From Plasmodium relictum (Eukaryota; Apicomplexa; Aconoidasida; Haemosporida; Plasmodiidae), in contig NC_041691.1 in NCBI RefSeq assembly GCF_900005765.1, positions 992,001 through 1,056,000 of the forward strand: a stretch of DNA of 64,000 nucleotides, read 5' to 3'. Shown piece after piece: positions 33,705-45,073 of the stretch. Position 1 is the first letter of the stretch, and the number at the start of each line of letters is the position of its first letter. The position numbers and the translations under genes were made by a program. The notes beneath the pieces were generated by a model, which worked only from the letters and a program-made list of their open reading frames with translations, searched no databases and was not told the DNA's origin.

Positions 33705-35525
33705 ATGATAGATTATTATTACTGTTATACAAAAAAAAAAGGCGATGTCGGAAAGAAATGTGATTTTAAAAAGTCCAAAAGTCAAATTATAGGAAGAATA
33801 GAACCTAATAATGAGTTAAAAAATAAATTTATTTACAAGGAAAATATTTATTATAATGATGACAACATAAAAAAATTTAGTGAACAATATGTAAATATTG
33901 AAAGTTTAAAATTAGAGAATAAATTTTTTTATCACAACGAAGGTGGATGGACAAAAGATGTAGACATTAGTGAGCATCAAAACAAATTGAAATATATAAA
34001 GAGATTAGACAAGGATATAAACTTAATTAATAGCTTAAAAATATTGATGAATGAAACAACAAAAATAATAAATAAAAATAATAGTATCAATATATATGAA
34101 GAGTATTTTAAAAATGATTTACAAAATGAAGAAGATTTTAAAATTAAGTCTATATTAATAATAAAAGATAAAATGAGAAAGTACCAAAGATTTATTACAT
34201 CGATTAAATGGTCTACTGACAACACTTACAAATTAGCAATATCTTATTGTGCAAATGATTATCAGAAAATTCTTAATAATTCTCCTAAGAACTGTTTATT
34301 ATATGATTTGAATCAAATCAACAATCCCTATCAAACATTATACTCAAAGACATTTATAAAATGTTTGCGTTTTAATCATAAAAATTCTGATTTGTTATTA
34401 GCTGGATCTTATGATGGAACCATTAATTTATGGGATTTGAGAAAAAAAAATACTTCATGTGAATCTTCTTTAATAAATGTAAGTCACAAAAATATTGTTA
34501 ATGATGTGATATGGATGCAAACTAAAACAAATAATCACTGTTTATCTATTTCCAATGATGGTTTATGTTTGATATGGGATATTCGTAATTTTTCTAATCA
34601 TATTGAATCTTTTTATTTAACTAAAGATCCGACAGATTTCTGCGAGCTAGAAACTGTGAACGAAACAGAGAATTTAAAGTTATGTAATACCTTAAATAAC
34701 ACAGATAATACGAATAATTTACTTAACACAAGTAATTTACATAATATAAATAATGTAAATAATACAACTAATATAAATAGTTTAATTAATAATTCAATTA
34801 ATTCAAGTAATTTAAATTATAGTGCAAATTGTTTAGAATGGAATTTAGAAGCAGGGCCATCCAAAATACTAGTAGGGACAGATGAAGGATATATACTATC
34901 TTTATCAAAAAGACAATCAAAAAATTTAGAACTTCTTCAAAAATATGGGGTCTCAAATGAAAAACATTTGTCAGGTATCACAAGCATAAAAAGGATACCT
35001 ATCAATTTAAAGTACTTTTTATCAACAGATAAATGGGGTTTCAATATATGGTCGGAAGACATAAAGTTTCCTATTATTTCTAATTATTATAATGAATGTA
35101 TTATTAACAAAGGACTATGGATATATGATTCTTCATTTTTCATGTTAATAAGAAAAGATGGATATTTAGATTTCTGGAATTTACTTTATAATTTTAATGA
35201 GCCTATTATTAAGCATAAAATATGCAATTGTTCTGTTACTGAAATAGATGCACATGCAAATAATAAATTTATATCTGTAGGGAATGAGAAAGGTGATATT
35301 CATATCTTAAAATTAGGAGAAAGTTTTTGTAAAAATTCTAGTGAAGAAAAAAATTCTTTAGATGAGCTATTTGAAAGGGAGTCAAAAAGAGAAAAAAACT
35401 TGGAATATATTAGAAAGCAACTTAATTGTATTAGAAAAAAAAAAGATTATTTAAATGTTCAAGATATACAGATAACGGAAGATGTTATAAAAGAGACAGA
35501 GAAGGAGTATGAATCATTAATTTAG
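33705..35525 (+). CDS. DNAI2: Axonemal outer-arm dynein intermediate chain (DNAI2/IC2-like)
   Basis: The ATG at 33705 is chosen over an in-frame TTG at 33696 because family members begin a few residues before YxYxKKRxxFGKxC; here the protein begins MIDYYYCYTKKKGDVGKKC. It has 606 residues. The N-terminal region keeps EGGWTKDVDISEHQ (~78) and NSINIYEEYF (~125), both hallmarks of DNAI2. A WD40 propeller follows (DGTINLWDLRKK, DGLCLIWDIRNF, TDKWGFNIWSED, DGYLDFWNLLYNF), then a Glu/Lys coiled-coil tail (FERESKREKNLEYIRKQL). An Asn/Thr-rich insertion near 34690-34820 interrupts the propeller. IC2 assembles with IC1 and heavy chains on the axoneme. In Plasmodium this implies the male gamete flagellum. 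It lies just downstream of the MORN5-like gene on the same strand. Confidence 0.92.
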   Translation: MIDYYYCYTKKKGDVGKKCDFKKSKSQIIGRIEPNNELKNKFIYKENIYYNDDNIKKFSEQYVNIESLKLENKFFYHNEGGWTKDVDISEHQNKLKYIKRLDKDINLINSLKILMNETTKIINKNNSINIYEEYFKNDLQNEEDFKIKSILIIKDKMRKYQRFITSIKWSTDNTYKLAISYCANDYQKILNNSPKNCLLYDLNQINNPYQTLYSKTFIKCLRFNHKNSDLLLAGSYDGTINLWDLRKKNTSCESSLINVSHKNIVNDVIWMQTKTNNHCLSISNDGLCLIWDIRNFSNHIESFYLTKDPTDFCELETVNETENLKLCNTLNNTDNTNNLLNTSNLHNINNVNNTTNINSLINNSINSSNLNYSANCLEWNLEAGPSKILVGTDEGYILSLSKRQSKNLELLQKYGVSNEKHLSGITSIKRIPINLKYFLSTDKWGFNIWSEDIKFPIISNYYNECIINKGLWIYDSSFFMLIRKDGYLDFWNLLYNFNEPIIKHKICNCSVTEIDAHANNKFISVGNEKGDIHILKLGESFCKNSSEEKNSLDELFERESKREKNLEYIRKQLNCIRKKKDYLNVQDIQITEDVIKETEKEYESLI

Positions 35526-36646
35526 AAAATAATTCCATATGTTTAAAAAAATAAAAAATAAAAGTATATATAATTGGGTAAAATTATTTAAGAGGACAAA
35601 AAAAAATCAATAATAAATAAGTCATATGCATAACAAAGAAGTACTTTAATAAAAATATTTCTATCTTTTACTTTTTTTTTAAGAAATTATACAACTTTTA
35701 CTAGGATATTATTTGATGTAATCCTTTGCCTTTTTTATTCCTTAGGCTTATTACAATTGAAAATAAATTAAAAAATTATTTATTTTTTTCTTTTTTAAAA
35801 TATGAATATTCATATATTTCAGTGAATTTATCTTTATACATATTTCTTTATATATTTCTAATTTCTTTTCCTTTTTTTTAAAGAAACAACATTTGGAAAA
35901 AAAAAAAAATTTTAGACTTACGATATATCTGAATTAATCAAAAGATGAGATACATACGAAAATATTTTCCAGTTAAATTATCTTAAAATTGTTTAAAAAA
36001 CCTTTTTCACACGTGTATAATATAGATTAAAAAAAGAAAAAAAAAAAATGCATCTTTATAACAAAATTTGCAGTAGTAATATATAAAGGTATAAAAAATA
36101 AAAGAAGCAATATATTTAAGTTTTAGAATAAATATAAAAAGAGAAACCTATGATAATTTTATATTTTCATTTGCAAAATATAAATAGGTAATATTTATTC
36201 CTAATATTCAAAAAATTTAAAAAAATAATTTTTTCTCAAATTATTTCTTAAAAAAATTTCAGTTTTTCTTTTATATACAAATTAAAAAAAAAAAAAAATT
36301 ATTAAAAAATTAAAAATGTTCATTGAAAAAAATAAAATTTATATATCTACATGAAGTTACTTAAAATTTGTTGATTAAAAAAAAAAAAAATCTTAATACA
36401 TTAATCATTTTATTTTAAAAAGGTATTTTTGCTGATCATAGTTTTCATAACAGAAAAAACAAGTTTATTGGACTCTGAATAGGTATATAAAATTATATAT
36501 AGTTCTTATAATAGATATTTCTTTATAAGAAATAACTTATATTCACTTGAATTATGAAATTTTTGTAACTTTTGTTTTCTTTCTTTTTTATATAAGAAAT
36601 ATATATATTTTTTACTTTTTTTTTAATTAGAAATTTAAAAAAAAAA
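35526..36646. other. Upstream region of PRMT1, possible 5' UTR intron
   Basis: These 1.1 kb contain no coding frame. A phase-free splice pair, donor GAATAG|GTATAT at 36481 and acceptor TTTTTAATTAG ending at 36630, would place an intron just before the PRMT1 ATG. A less A+T-biased patch at 36430-36480 would then be a leader exon. Confidence 0.45.
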
Positions 36647-37849
36647 ATGACTAATAAATATAACAAAATAAATAAAAACAATTATGAAACACGAGAGGCA
36701 GTGTATTATAATGAAGGTAATAAAAATGATTGTGATAAAGAAAAAGATATAAAATATTTTAATGAAAAAGAATTAAAAAGCTTTTTTGATGAATGGCAAC
36801 AATTTTATAAAGAAAAACTAAATGATGGAGAAAGAAAAAATTTTATAATGTTAGATGAAGAAAAAAATGTAGAGAATGGAAATAATGAATATTTTAATTC
36901 ATATAACTATATACATATACATGAAGATATGATAAAAGATGAAGTAAGAACGAGAACTTATTATGACGCGATGAGAAAAAATGAGCATTTAATAAAAGAT
37001 AAGATAGTATTAGATGTAGGAAGTGGTACAGGTATTCTGTCTTTTTTTGCTGCAAAATGTGGAGCAAAACATGTTTATAGTATTGAGAAAAGTGATATAG
37101 TTTATACAGCATTAAAAATAAGGGATGAAAATAACTTAACTGATAAAATTACTTTTATAAAAGGATTAGCAGAGCAAATTGAGTTACCAGTGAATAAAGT
37201 TGATATCATAATATCCGAATGGATGGGTTATTGTTTATTATATGAAAATATGCTTGATACTGTTTTATATTGCAGAGATAAATGGTTAAAAAAAGGTGGA
37301 TTAATTTTTCCTGATAAAGCATTTATGTATATAGCAGGAATTGAAGATAGTATATATAGAGAAGAAAAATTTGATTTTTGGAAAAATTGTTATGACTTAA
37401 ATTTTTCTTCAGTTTTACCAATACTCAAAGAAGAAGTTGTTATAGATTATGTTGATAAAAATTTTGTTGTTACAGATACATGTCGTATTTTAACATTAGA
37501 TTTAAATACTTGCACAAAGGAGGAATTATCATTTGTTTCTCCTTTTAAATTAAAAATGATTAGAAAAGATTATATACATGCACTGGTCATATGGTTTGAT
37601 GTTTGTTTTTCAGCTTGTCATACAGAAGTTAGTTTTACAACAGGTCCCTTCGGTAGTCACACACATTGGAAACAAATTGTTTTGTATACTGATAATATTA
37701 TAACAGCCGAAAAAAATGAAATATTAAGAGGTATTTTTGCTTTAAAAAAAAATAAAAAAAATAATAGGCATCTTGATATGAAATTACATTATATTTTTGA
37801 TGGTATACACACCAAAGCTAAGTCTATACAATACTTTAATATAAGTTAA
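36647..37849 (+). CDS. PRMT1: Protein arginine N-methyltransferase 1
   Basis: The protein has 400 residues and is single-exon. Class I PRMT landmarks: helix motif YFNSYNYIHIHEDMIKDEVRTRTY (~85-108), AdoMet-binding VLDVGSGTGILSFFAAKCGA (~121-140), post-I acidic IEKSD, the double-E loop SEWMGYCLLYENML (~190-203) with its two Glu, and the THW loop THWKQIVLY (~342). It transfers methyl groups from S-adenosylmethionine to Arg, making mono- and asymmetric dimethyl-Arg on histone H4 and RNA-binding proteins. The N-terminal ~85 residues are charged and poorly conserved in appearance. Synteny (ABCG2 upstream, NAC-beta and L21 downstream) agrees with P. falciparum PRMT1. Confidence 0.97.
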   Translation: MTNKYNKINKNNYETREAVYYNEGNKNDCDKEKDIKYFNEKELKSFFDEWQQFYKEKLNDGERKNFIMLDEEKNVENGNNEYFNSYNYIHIHEDMIKDEVRTRTYYDAMRKNEHLIKDKIVLDVGSGTGILSFFAAKCGAKHVYSIEKSDIVYTALKIRDENNLTDKITFIKGLAEQIELPVNKVDIIISEWMGYCLLYENMLDTVLYCRDKWLKKGGLIFPDKAFMYIAGIEDSIYREEKFDFWKNCYDLNFSSVLPILKEEVVIDYVDKNFVVTDTCRILTLDLNTCTKEELSFVSPFKLKMIRKDYIHALVIWFDVCFSACHTEVSFTTGPFGSHTHWKQIVLYTDNIITAEKNEILRGIFALKKNKKNNRHLDMKLHYIFDGIHTKAKSIQYFNIS

Positions 37850-39684
37850 TTAAACAAAAGGAAAAAGATATTTGTTTATACAATTATATAAATTTATGCT
37901 TTCAATTAATCTTTTTTTTTTTTTATATATATGTAATATACACTTTATTACAATACATTTGAACATATTTTTATGAATTCTCAATTTGCAATTAAATTAA
38001 AAATTTATATGTACAAATTTATACGTTGTGTTATACTTTAAAAAAAAAAAAAAATACTATTGTTTTCAAAAAATTTTAATTTTTTTGTTTTCTTTTTTTT
38101 TCTTTTTTAATTATAATCCTTTAATTTTACACACTTTTACTCTTAACTTTATGTTCTTTCTTTTTAATACACATTTTTTCCTTTTATTTGCTTTTTTTTC
38201 ACTTTTTATCTTTACTCTAAATCGAGTTTTTATTATGTAATTTCACAAATATGCAAATAAAAAATAAAGATGAACAAGGAATTAAATTTAAATTAATTTT
38301 CAACTAATGAAGTAATGATAAAAAAATAATATTTACATTTTAAAAATTAATATTTCTATCAATTTTTTTTTTTCAAAAATAAAATTATACTTTATAAGAA
38401 AATTAATATAAATAAAAATATAAAATTAAAAAATTTATATATTTTTTTTCAACTATTAGAGAAAAATACTGAAGTTTGAACACCTTTTTATAATACTTTT
38501 TCCTATTTATATTAATAATTCTTATAATATGTATTTTTTTTTAAGGATAAATGTCTTCATAATTTATTAAAATGAATATTTTTAGTGTGAAAGGAATACT
38601 TTTAATTTATTGTTTCTTAACAATGTTTTCTTATTTTTATTTTTTTTTATGTTATCATAATTATTACTGAAATATATAGTTTATTTAATGTATAGTGGTA
38701 ATATATTATACCAGAATAACTATCAAAAAAAGGATACAAGGAAAATAAGGTTATTCTATTAAAAACCATGTCAATAACTTAACAATGTTATGCTTCTTAA
38801 AAATTTTATTTTTTAATTTACATATATATATTAGATGAAGTATTTTTAGAGAAAAAAAAATAAATGATACAAACTTATAAATACATAATATAAAAATATA
38901 ATTTTTTTTTAAAAAAATACTTTTCTGAGGCTCTATATTTTTTATTAAAAACAACTAATTATATTTAGTTTTTAGTTCAATTGTTTTGCTATAACTTAAT
39001 AAAAATATTTATAGGAATTTTTTGATTACAGAAAATAAATAAAAAGTATAAGAATAATATATATATTTTTATAAATATATAATTTTGTATATCGTATTTT
39101 TAACAATATTAAAATGTTTTTCTCCTTTTTAATTATTCCCATTACTTACAAATAAGTTTTAAGTTGGATTTTTTATTTTTTTTTTCTTTATATTTTATGT
39201 TGAAATATTCCTAAACTTTACATTTATTAAATACATACTTATACTATTTATTTTAATTGGTGCTTTTATCAAAAATTCTTACATATTTAAGTGATTAACA
39301 AAAAAGAAGAAATTGCAAATATTTTTTAAACCTGTAAAAATATTATCAATTTTTTTTTTATTGCAGTAAATAAATAAATATAATTTTTATCATAATTGTT
39401 TTTTTATTTTTTATATTTATAGAATAAATTATATATTGTATTATATAATATTATATTATATTTTTTATTTAGTTTTTTTTTAATTTTAATCGAAACATAG
39501 CTATTTATTTTTAATATTTTTATTAATATTTTATATATTCTGAATAAATTGTATTTATAATTTCACTTTTTTTTAAAGAATTAAATACATTTTTGAATAA
39601 AATTCATTTGTATTTTTATTCTGAATTTTTATTTTTATTTCAATTTCAATTTTAATTTTAATTTAAATTTTTCTTTTCAAAAAA
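37850..39684. other. 1.8-kb spacer PRMT1 / NAC-beta
   Basis: It is A+T-rich with long homopolymers. Frames near 38028-38240 (+) and 38751-38954 (-) are poly-Phe/Lys products of T and A runs. No gene, RNA or ordered repeat is supported. A T-rich stretch with repeated ATTTTTATTTC-like words lies at 39615-39675 just before the NAC-beta ATG. Confidence 0.7.
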
Positions 39685-40191
39685 ATGGAAAAAATATCTC
39701 CAGAAATTTTAGCTGCAAGGGCTAAACTTAAAGAAAAGATGGGAGGTAGTCAAAGACAAATAGGAGGAAAGGGTAGTGCTAGAAGAAAAATAAAGAAGAT
39801 TCATAAAAATTCTATATCAAATGAAAAAAAAATTAGCTTGATTTTAAAAAAAATAGGAGCTTCATATTTTGGTGATGTTGATGAAATTTCTATATATAGA
39901 ACAGATGATACTTATTTAGAATTTAAAAAACCAAAATTATCTGCGTCCTTACCATCGAATACATATATTGTTACAGGAAAGTTTACTGAACAAAAAATTG
40001 ATATAAACAAAATTTTTGAAGGATTAAAAGGAAATAAAAATTTAGATATGAATCTTCTTGAAAAAATTAAGAATGATCCTAATTTAAAAAATATTCTTAA
40101 TAAAGAAAATAATTTGAAAAAGGAAAGCGAAGGAGTTGATATACCAGATTTAGTAGAAAACTTTGAAGAAGTTTCAAAGGAAGAAAAATAA
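39685..40191 (+). CDS. BTF3: Nascent polypeptide-associated complex beta subunit (BTF3)
   Basis: The protein has 168 residues and is single-exon. The ribosome-binding N terminus reads AARAKLKEKMGGSQRQIGGKGSARRKIKKIH, with the basic RRKxKK patch at ~34-39. The NAC domain follows (~45-105; LILKKIGASYFGDVDEISIY, then LSASLPSNTYIVTGKF). The acidic C terminus ends DIPDLVENFEEVSKEEK, typical of BTF3/NAC-beta. With NAC-alpha it forms a dimer at the ribosomal exit tunnel that controls targeting of nascent chains. It is translation-linked like its neighbour L21. Confidence 0.96.
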   Translation: MEKISPEILAARAKLKEKMGGSQRQIGGKGSARRKIKKIHKNSISNEKKISLILKKIGASYFGDVDEISIYRTDDTYLEFKKPKLSASLPSNTYIVTGKFTEQKIDINKIFEGLKGNKNLDMNLLEKIKNDPNLKNILNKENNLKKESEGVDIPDLVENFEEVSKEEK

Positions 40192-41795
40192 TGTATATAT
40201 AAATGATTTTTTATAACTCTTTTATTTTATTTTACTTTTTTTTTCTTTTTTTTTTTTCTTTACGACAAAATAATAGTACATAAACAAAATTTACCAATAC
40301 AATAATACAGATACTTATATGTACATAAGATTTATTTTAAAATAACTAATAATTAATTTGTAATATACTCATTTAGATTAATTTTAAATATCTAAATGAA
40401 AACTCTCAGAAGAAAAATTAATCATATCAAAAATTATATAATAAATAAACTTTTTTTTTTTAATAAAGGCATTTAAGTTTATATATAATATACACACAAA
40501 ATAAAGAAATTTAATTGGATAAAAAAAAAAAAAAGCTATAAAAAGGTTGAAAACAACATATAAACTCAAAGATAAGAGTACTTCTTGTTTTTAATATTAT
40601 CACAGATTTAATATTTTTAACTAATATAGGAAAACTTAAAGAGTAAATATTTTTTTTATTTCTTTCTTTTTTGATATAATTGTAATAAAACTTGTTTTTA
40701 TTCTTTTCAAATGAATTATTATTTTTGAATTTATGCGATGTGTTAAACAAAAAAAAAATCCTAATCCTTTATTTATTTTTTTTTGCATATTAATGTAAAA
40801 TAAAAAAAAAAAAGATTTGTTGATTCTCTTTTTATTTTATATATTTCAATGAATAAGAAAGGATATAAAATCCTTTTTATGTTCCTTTTTTTTTTTTTAA
40901 AAAAAATAATAATAAAGGCTTACTTTCATACATTGAATAATTTTATATAGGAAAAAAATATGAAAATAAATACGCATACTTTAAAATTATTAATATTTCT
41001 TAAGTATTTAAAATTATATAATTTCTGAAATAATGTAATTTTATGTGATAGCAAATATAAGTCATCAATTCTTATATCACAAAATATGAATTTTAAGTAA
41101 AATAAATTCTATATCTTTAAAAGAGGAAAAAAAAAAAATACGTAAAAAAAAAGTATATCATAAATATTTTTCATATTTGTGTTTCAAATTATAAACAATG
41201 AGAAATAGTTTTTATATTACACTTTGAATCTCATTTTATTTTATTAAAACTTATTATAGAAACCTCTTTTTACTTTTTTTTTTTTTTAATTTTTAAAAAA
41301 AAAACTAAAATTAAATTTTTTTATTTTTAATATATGATCACTAGAAAATTATTAAAATTATAGAATTTTTTTTTTTTTTTTAATGATTATATATTGACCC
41401 CCTTATACTCTCAGTGCATATAAAGAACTATTAAATATTTTTAAAAATAATTTTTTTTTTTGCAATAATGTACATGAATGAAAATTTTTATGCAAAAATT
41501 AATAAAAGAAAAAAAAAAAAATATAAAAAAATTTATTGATAATTTTATGTATGTATATATATATATTTATACATATATGTATATGTATTGTAACTAACAT
41601 TTAAATTTTAGTTTTATATATATATTTTTTATAAATTTTTATATATTTTTTTTTGTAAGATCTGAAAAAAAAATATATAGAAAAATTATTCCCAGAATTT
41701 ATATATTAAAAAAAAAAATATACGTATAAAAAAATTATATATATATATATATAAATTTATTATTTATATTATATTAATTTCTTAAGTAAAACAAA
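40192..41795. other. 1.6-kb spacer NAC-beta / L21
   Basis: The spacer holds the L21 promoter. A C-rich patch in otherwise A/T DNA lies at 41394-41420 (TTGACCCCCTTATACTCTCA), about 390 bp before the ATG. (AT)n runs occur at 41555-41566 and 41736-41752. Two minus-strand frames at 40384-40750 lack a usable start and look like chance. Confidence 0.65.
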
Positions 41796-42281
41796 ATGGG
41801 AGGAAAGTCAAGAGGTAAAAGATCAGGAACTAGATATAAGTTTTCAAAAAAATTTCGTCAACATGGAGAATGTTCAGCTAATAAATATTTAGAAAAGTTA
41901 AAATATGGAGATTATGTTGATATAATATGTGATTCTACCCAGCAAAAAGGAATGCCTTTTAATTATTATCATGGAAGAACTGGAAAAGTTTTTCATATTA
42001 CAAAGAGGGGTGTCGGTGTATTGGTAAATAAAAGAGTTAAACATAGAATTGAAATGAAAAAGGTTTGTGTAAGAATTGAACATGTCAGAAAATCTAAATG
42101 TAATCAAGATTTTCTTTTAAGAAAAAAGCAAAATGCAGAATTAATTAAAGAAGCAAAATTAAAAAATGAACGTATTTCTATAAAGAGAAAACCAGAAGAA
42201 CCTAAACCAGCTGCTATGATAAAAGTACCCAAATCAAAAATCATTACAGTTGAACCCTTGCCATTTTATGAAGAATATTAA
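41796..42281 (+). CDS. RPL21: 60S ribosomal protein L21 (eL21)
   Basis: The protein has 161 residues, normal for the family. It begins MGGKSRGKRSGTRYKFSKKF, keeps GDYVDIICDSTQQKGMP and YHGRTGKVFHITKRGVGVLVNK (SH3-like barrel), and has a basic C-terminal helix. It is a component of the large ribosomal subunit. It is single-exon, and more G+C-rich than the surroundings, as expected of a highly expressed gene. The 1.0-kb space after it is A+T-rich. Confidence 0.98.
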   Translation: MGGKSRGKRSGTRYKFSKKFRQHGECSANKYLEKLKYGDYVDIICDSTQQKGMPFNYYHGRTGKVFHITKRGVGVLVNKRVKHRIEMKKVCVRIEHVRKSKCNQDFLLRKKQNAELIKEAKLKNERISIKRKPEEPKPAAMIKVPKSKIITVEPLPFYEEY

Positions 42282-43310
42282 ATGATAAAAAAGAAAAAAG
42301 AAAAGAATATACGAATAAATTATCAAAAAAAGAAGTTTTAGAAAAAAAAAAGTAATATTGATAAAAAATGGAAGAGATGAAGCTGTAGAATTATTATTAG
42401 TATAAAAAAAATAGTACAAGTAAAGATATTAGAAAATAATAAAGATATATTTATAATAAATATAAATAAAATCAAATTAATCATTAAACAAATAAATGTA
42501 GAAATAAATACCATTTTTATTTTTGATTAATTGAATAATATTTTAGGTATTTATGTTTTATAATAACATTAAATATTTATTTTATTATTTCAATTTTTTA
42601 TCCATTTAAGAGAATTTTGTTTTATTTTAATATTTTTATTTATTTATTTTTTTTTCCCTTTTTTTTTTTTATATAAATAAATAGATACTTAAAACAATTT
42701 TTTTAATTTTTGAGAAATATGTGGATCTTTTAAAAAAAAAATTAAAAATCTATTTACTTATTAATTTCCTTATTCGAAATTTATTTAAATTTTTTTTTTT
42801 TTTTATTAAAAAAAAAAAATTTCTTTTAATTAAAAGTTTTTGTTTTAAATTTTTAAGTTAACATAAATATTTCAATGAAAAGTAAAATACAATGTAAATT
42901 TTAACAATAAAATTAAAATGGAGGAGGAATCTATAAAATAATTGGATACAAATATTTAATGTTGATTGTTAATAAAAAAAAAAGAGAAAATGTATTTAAT
43001 TATTACTTTTTATACACAATGTATGCTTAAACCTTTTTTTACATGTATTTATTTAGTTCTTATGTTTTAATGTGCCGATATATATTTTTTTTTTATTACA
43101 AAAAAAAGCCTTAATATTTTAGAAAAAATTAATTTTCTAAATTTTAAAAAAATAAAAATTTACATAAATGAATTCTATAAAAGAAAATTTTTATTTTATC
43201 TTATTTTGGTAATTTATTTTTCTTTGCTTGGCAACATATTCTTATAAAGAATATTTTATTGTTTTTATTTTTTATTTTTACTTTTTCAATAACAAAAAAT
43301 TTCTACAAAA
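42282..43310. other. Spacer L21 / HGH1
   Basis: About 1 kb of poly(A/T)-rich DNA with the L21 3' UTR and the HGH1 promoter. No frame longer than about 60 codons is convincing and no RNA gene was seen. Confidence 0.75.
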
Positions 43311-43621
43311 ATGGATATAAAAAAAAATGTAGATGAAACAGGTGAATCTAATGAAGCAAATGAAAATATATATGAAGAACTGTTTTCATTTGCTATTAGT
43401 GATAATGAAATAGTAAAAAAAGAAAGTTTACGAATTATTTTAAGTTTATTAGAAGAAAACGAATTAGTAGAATACATTAAAAAAAATAATAAAAAATGTT
43501 TTAAAGCTATTGTTTCGAATTTAAGTTCAAGAAGCAAAATGTTATCTCTTGAATGTTTATTAAATTTATCTGCTCGATTACCAAAAGGTATTTATAAAAA
43601 AGAACATTAAATTTATAAGTA

Positions 43622-43652
<31 letters not shown>

Positions 43653-44713
43653 CTTTAACTATATATTAAATTATATAGAATTAACTGAAAGAAATATAAT
43701 AGAAATATTATTTGATATGGCAAAGGAGGAAGAAAAGTATGAAGAAAATTGTATTGATTTATACATAATGATAATATCAAATTTAACAAGGTGCAAAGAA
43801 GGAATATATAAAATACTTGATTTAAAAGAAGATACTAATGTTGATATAAATGAAGATAAATTTTTTGTTAGTTATTATTTAAATAAATTATTGTATTTCT
43901 TTTTCTTACCAATAAAACCATCAGTTAATAAAAATATTAATGATAAATATATATATGTTTCACATATATTGATTAATATAAGTTCAATTAAAGAAAGTTC
44001 TTTATTTTTTAAAAATGTATCATTTTTAAATAAAATAAGTGAACAAATATTAAATAAGGATAGGTTTAGGGCTATGTTACCATTTATAATAAACTTGTGC
44101 TTAAATGAGACTACATATAATTATTTATTTGATGATAATTGTATTTTATTTCCATATATATTATCATACGTTTATACAAATAATTATTCTTTACGCAATA
44201 ATAATTTATATAATTCAAATAACATAGACAAAAATGATAATATACACAATTTAATTTTGCAAAAGGCAACAGTTTTAATTAACTGTTCTATAATAAAAAG
44301 TAGAATTATTATTATTTTATTATATCTATGTAAAAGGGATTATTCAAGGTATTTTATTTATTTCTCTTTTTTCTTTCTTTTTTTTTTTTTAATTTTTATA
44401 TCTTATTGTTTCACTTTATTTTATTTATTATTCTTATTTATTTCTTTTCTTTTTTTTCTTTTTTTTTTCCCAATTATAGAGAAAAACTTCTTAATTATGG
44501 AATTTCTGATATTCTAAAAAATTGGAAATCATATGAAAAAGATACTGAGCTACTGTAACTTTACTCAAGAAAAAATATGAACATATATATATTACTTTTA
44601 AAAGTTTGATATATATAAATATAAATTTTTTTTTTTTTTGTATCAGATCTGATATAGAGAATATCACTAATAAGTTTGAAGGAAAAAAAGATGGTGAAGC
44701 TTTTACTAGTTAG
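43311..44713 (+). CDS. HGH1: HGH1/FAM203 homologue (four exons)
   Basis: Four exons, 43311-43587, 43679-44348, 44480-44554 and 44647-44713, keep phase at all three junctions and encode 362 residues. The introns are 91, 131 and 92 nt with donors GTATTT, GTATTT and GTAACT. Features of the Hgh1 family (DUF383 and DUF384) appear in order: ARM-like helices (SKMLSLECLLNLSARLP, ~85), IIISNLTRC, then HILINISSIKESSLFFKN (~190), RAMLPFIINLCLNE followed by DDNCILFPYILSYV (~225-255), and after splicing SREKLLNYGISDILKNWKSYEKD (~315) with a short tail. Yeast Hgh1 is a chaperone that links the TRiC chaperonin to nascent elongation factor 2. The role here is inferred from that. An Asn-rich loop lies near residue 265. 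It converges with the next gene. Confidence 0.85.
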
Positions 44714-45073
44714 AATACAATTTTCAAAAATTATGAGAAATAAAATTTAGTTTTATGCAAAAATATCATAGGGTACTGAAAAACTAAATAAAGTAAAATT
44801 TTCATTTTTTCTGACTTTCATGTGTTTAAAATGTTAAAAACATAAACATAAATTTTAATTATTTGTAATTTATAACCTTATAATAATACATAAAATTTCT
44901 AGAAAATTAAAAAATATAGAAATTTTGTTTTTGTACTTTATAAAGTAATAATATGATAATTTATAATTTAAAAAAGAAACAAAAAAAAAAAAAAAGAAAT
45001 ATAAGATTTAAAAAAAATGTAATACTTAAAAAATTTTACAACAAATAAAAAATATATAATAATCAAACGAAAA
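44714..45073. other. Convergent spacer HGH1 / repeat protein
   Basis: These 360 A+T-rich bases between converging genes hold both 3' UTRs. Nothing else is seen. Confidence 0.75.

Noticed and set aside
38028-38240. 70-codon plus frame after PRMT1
   Set aside because: Almost entirely Phe/Leu/Tyr from T runs; typical of A/T-rich intergenic DNA.
40384-40750. Two overlapping minus-strand frames before L21
   Set aside because: The longer one begins at TTG, has no recognisable motif, and no phase-consistent partner exon was found.
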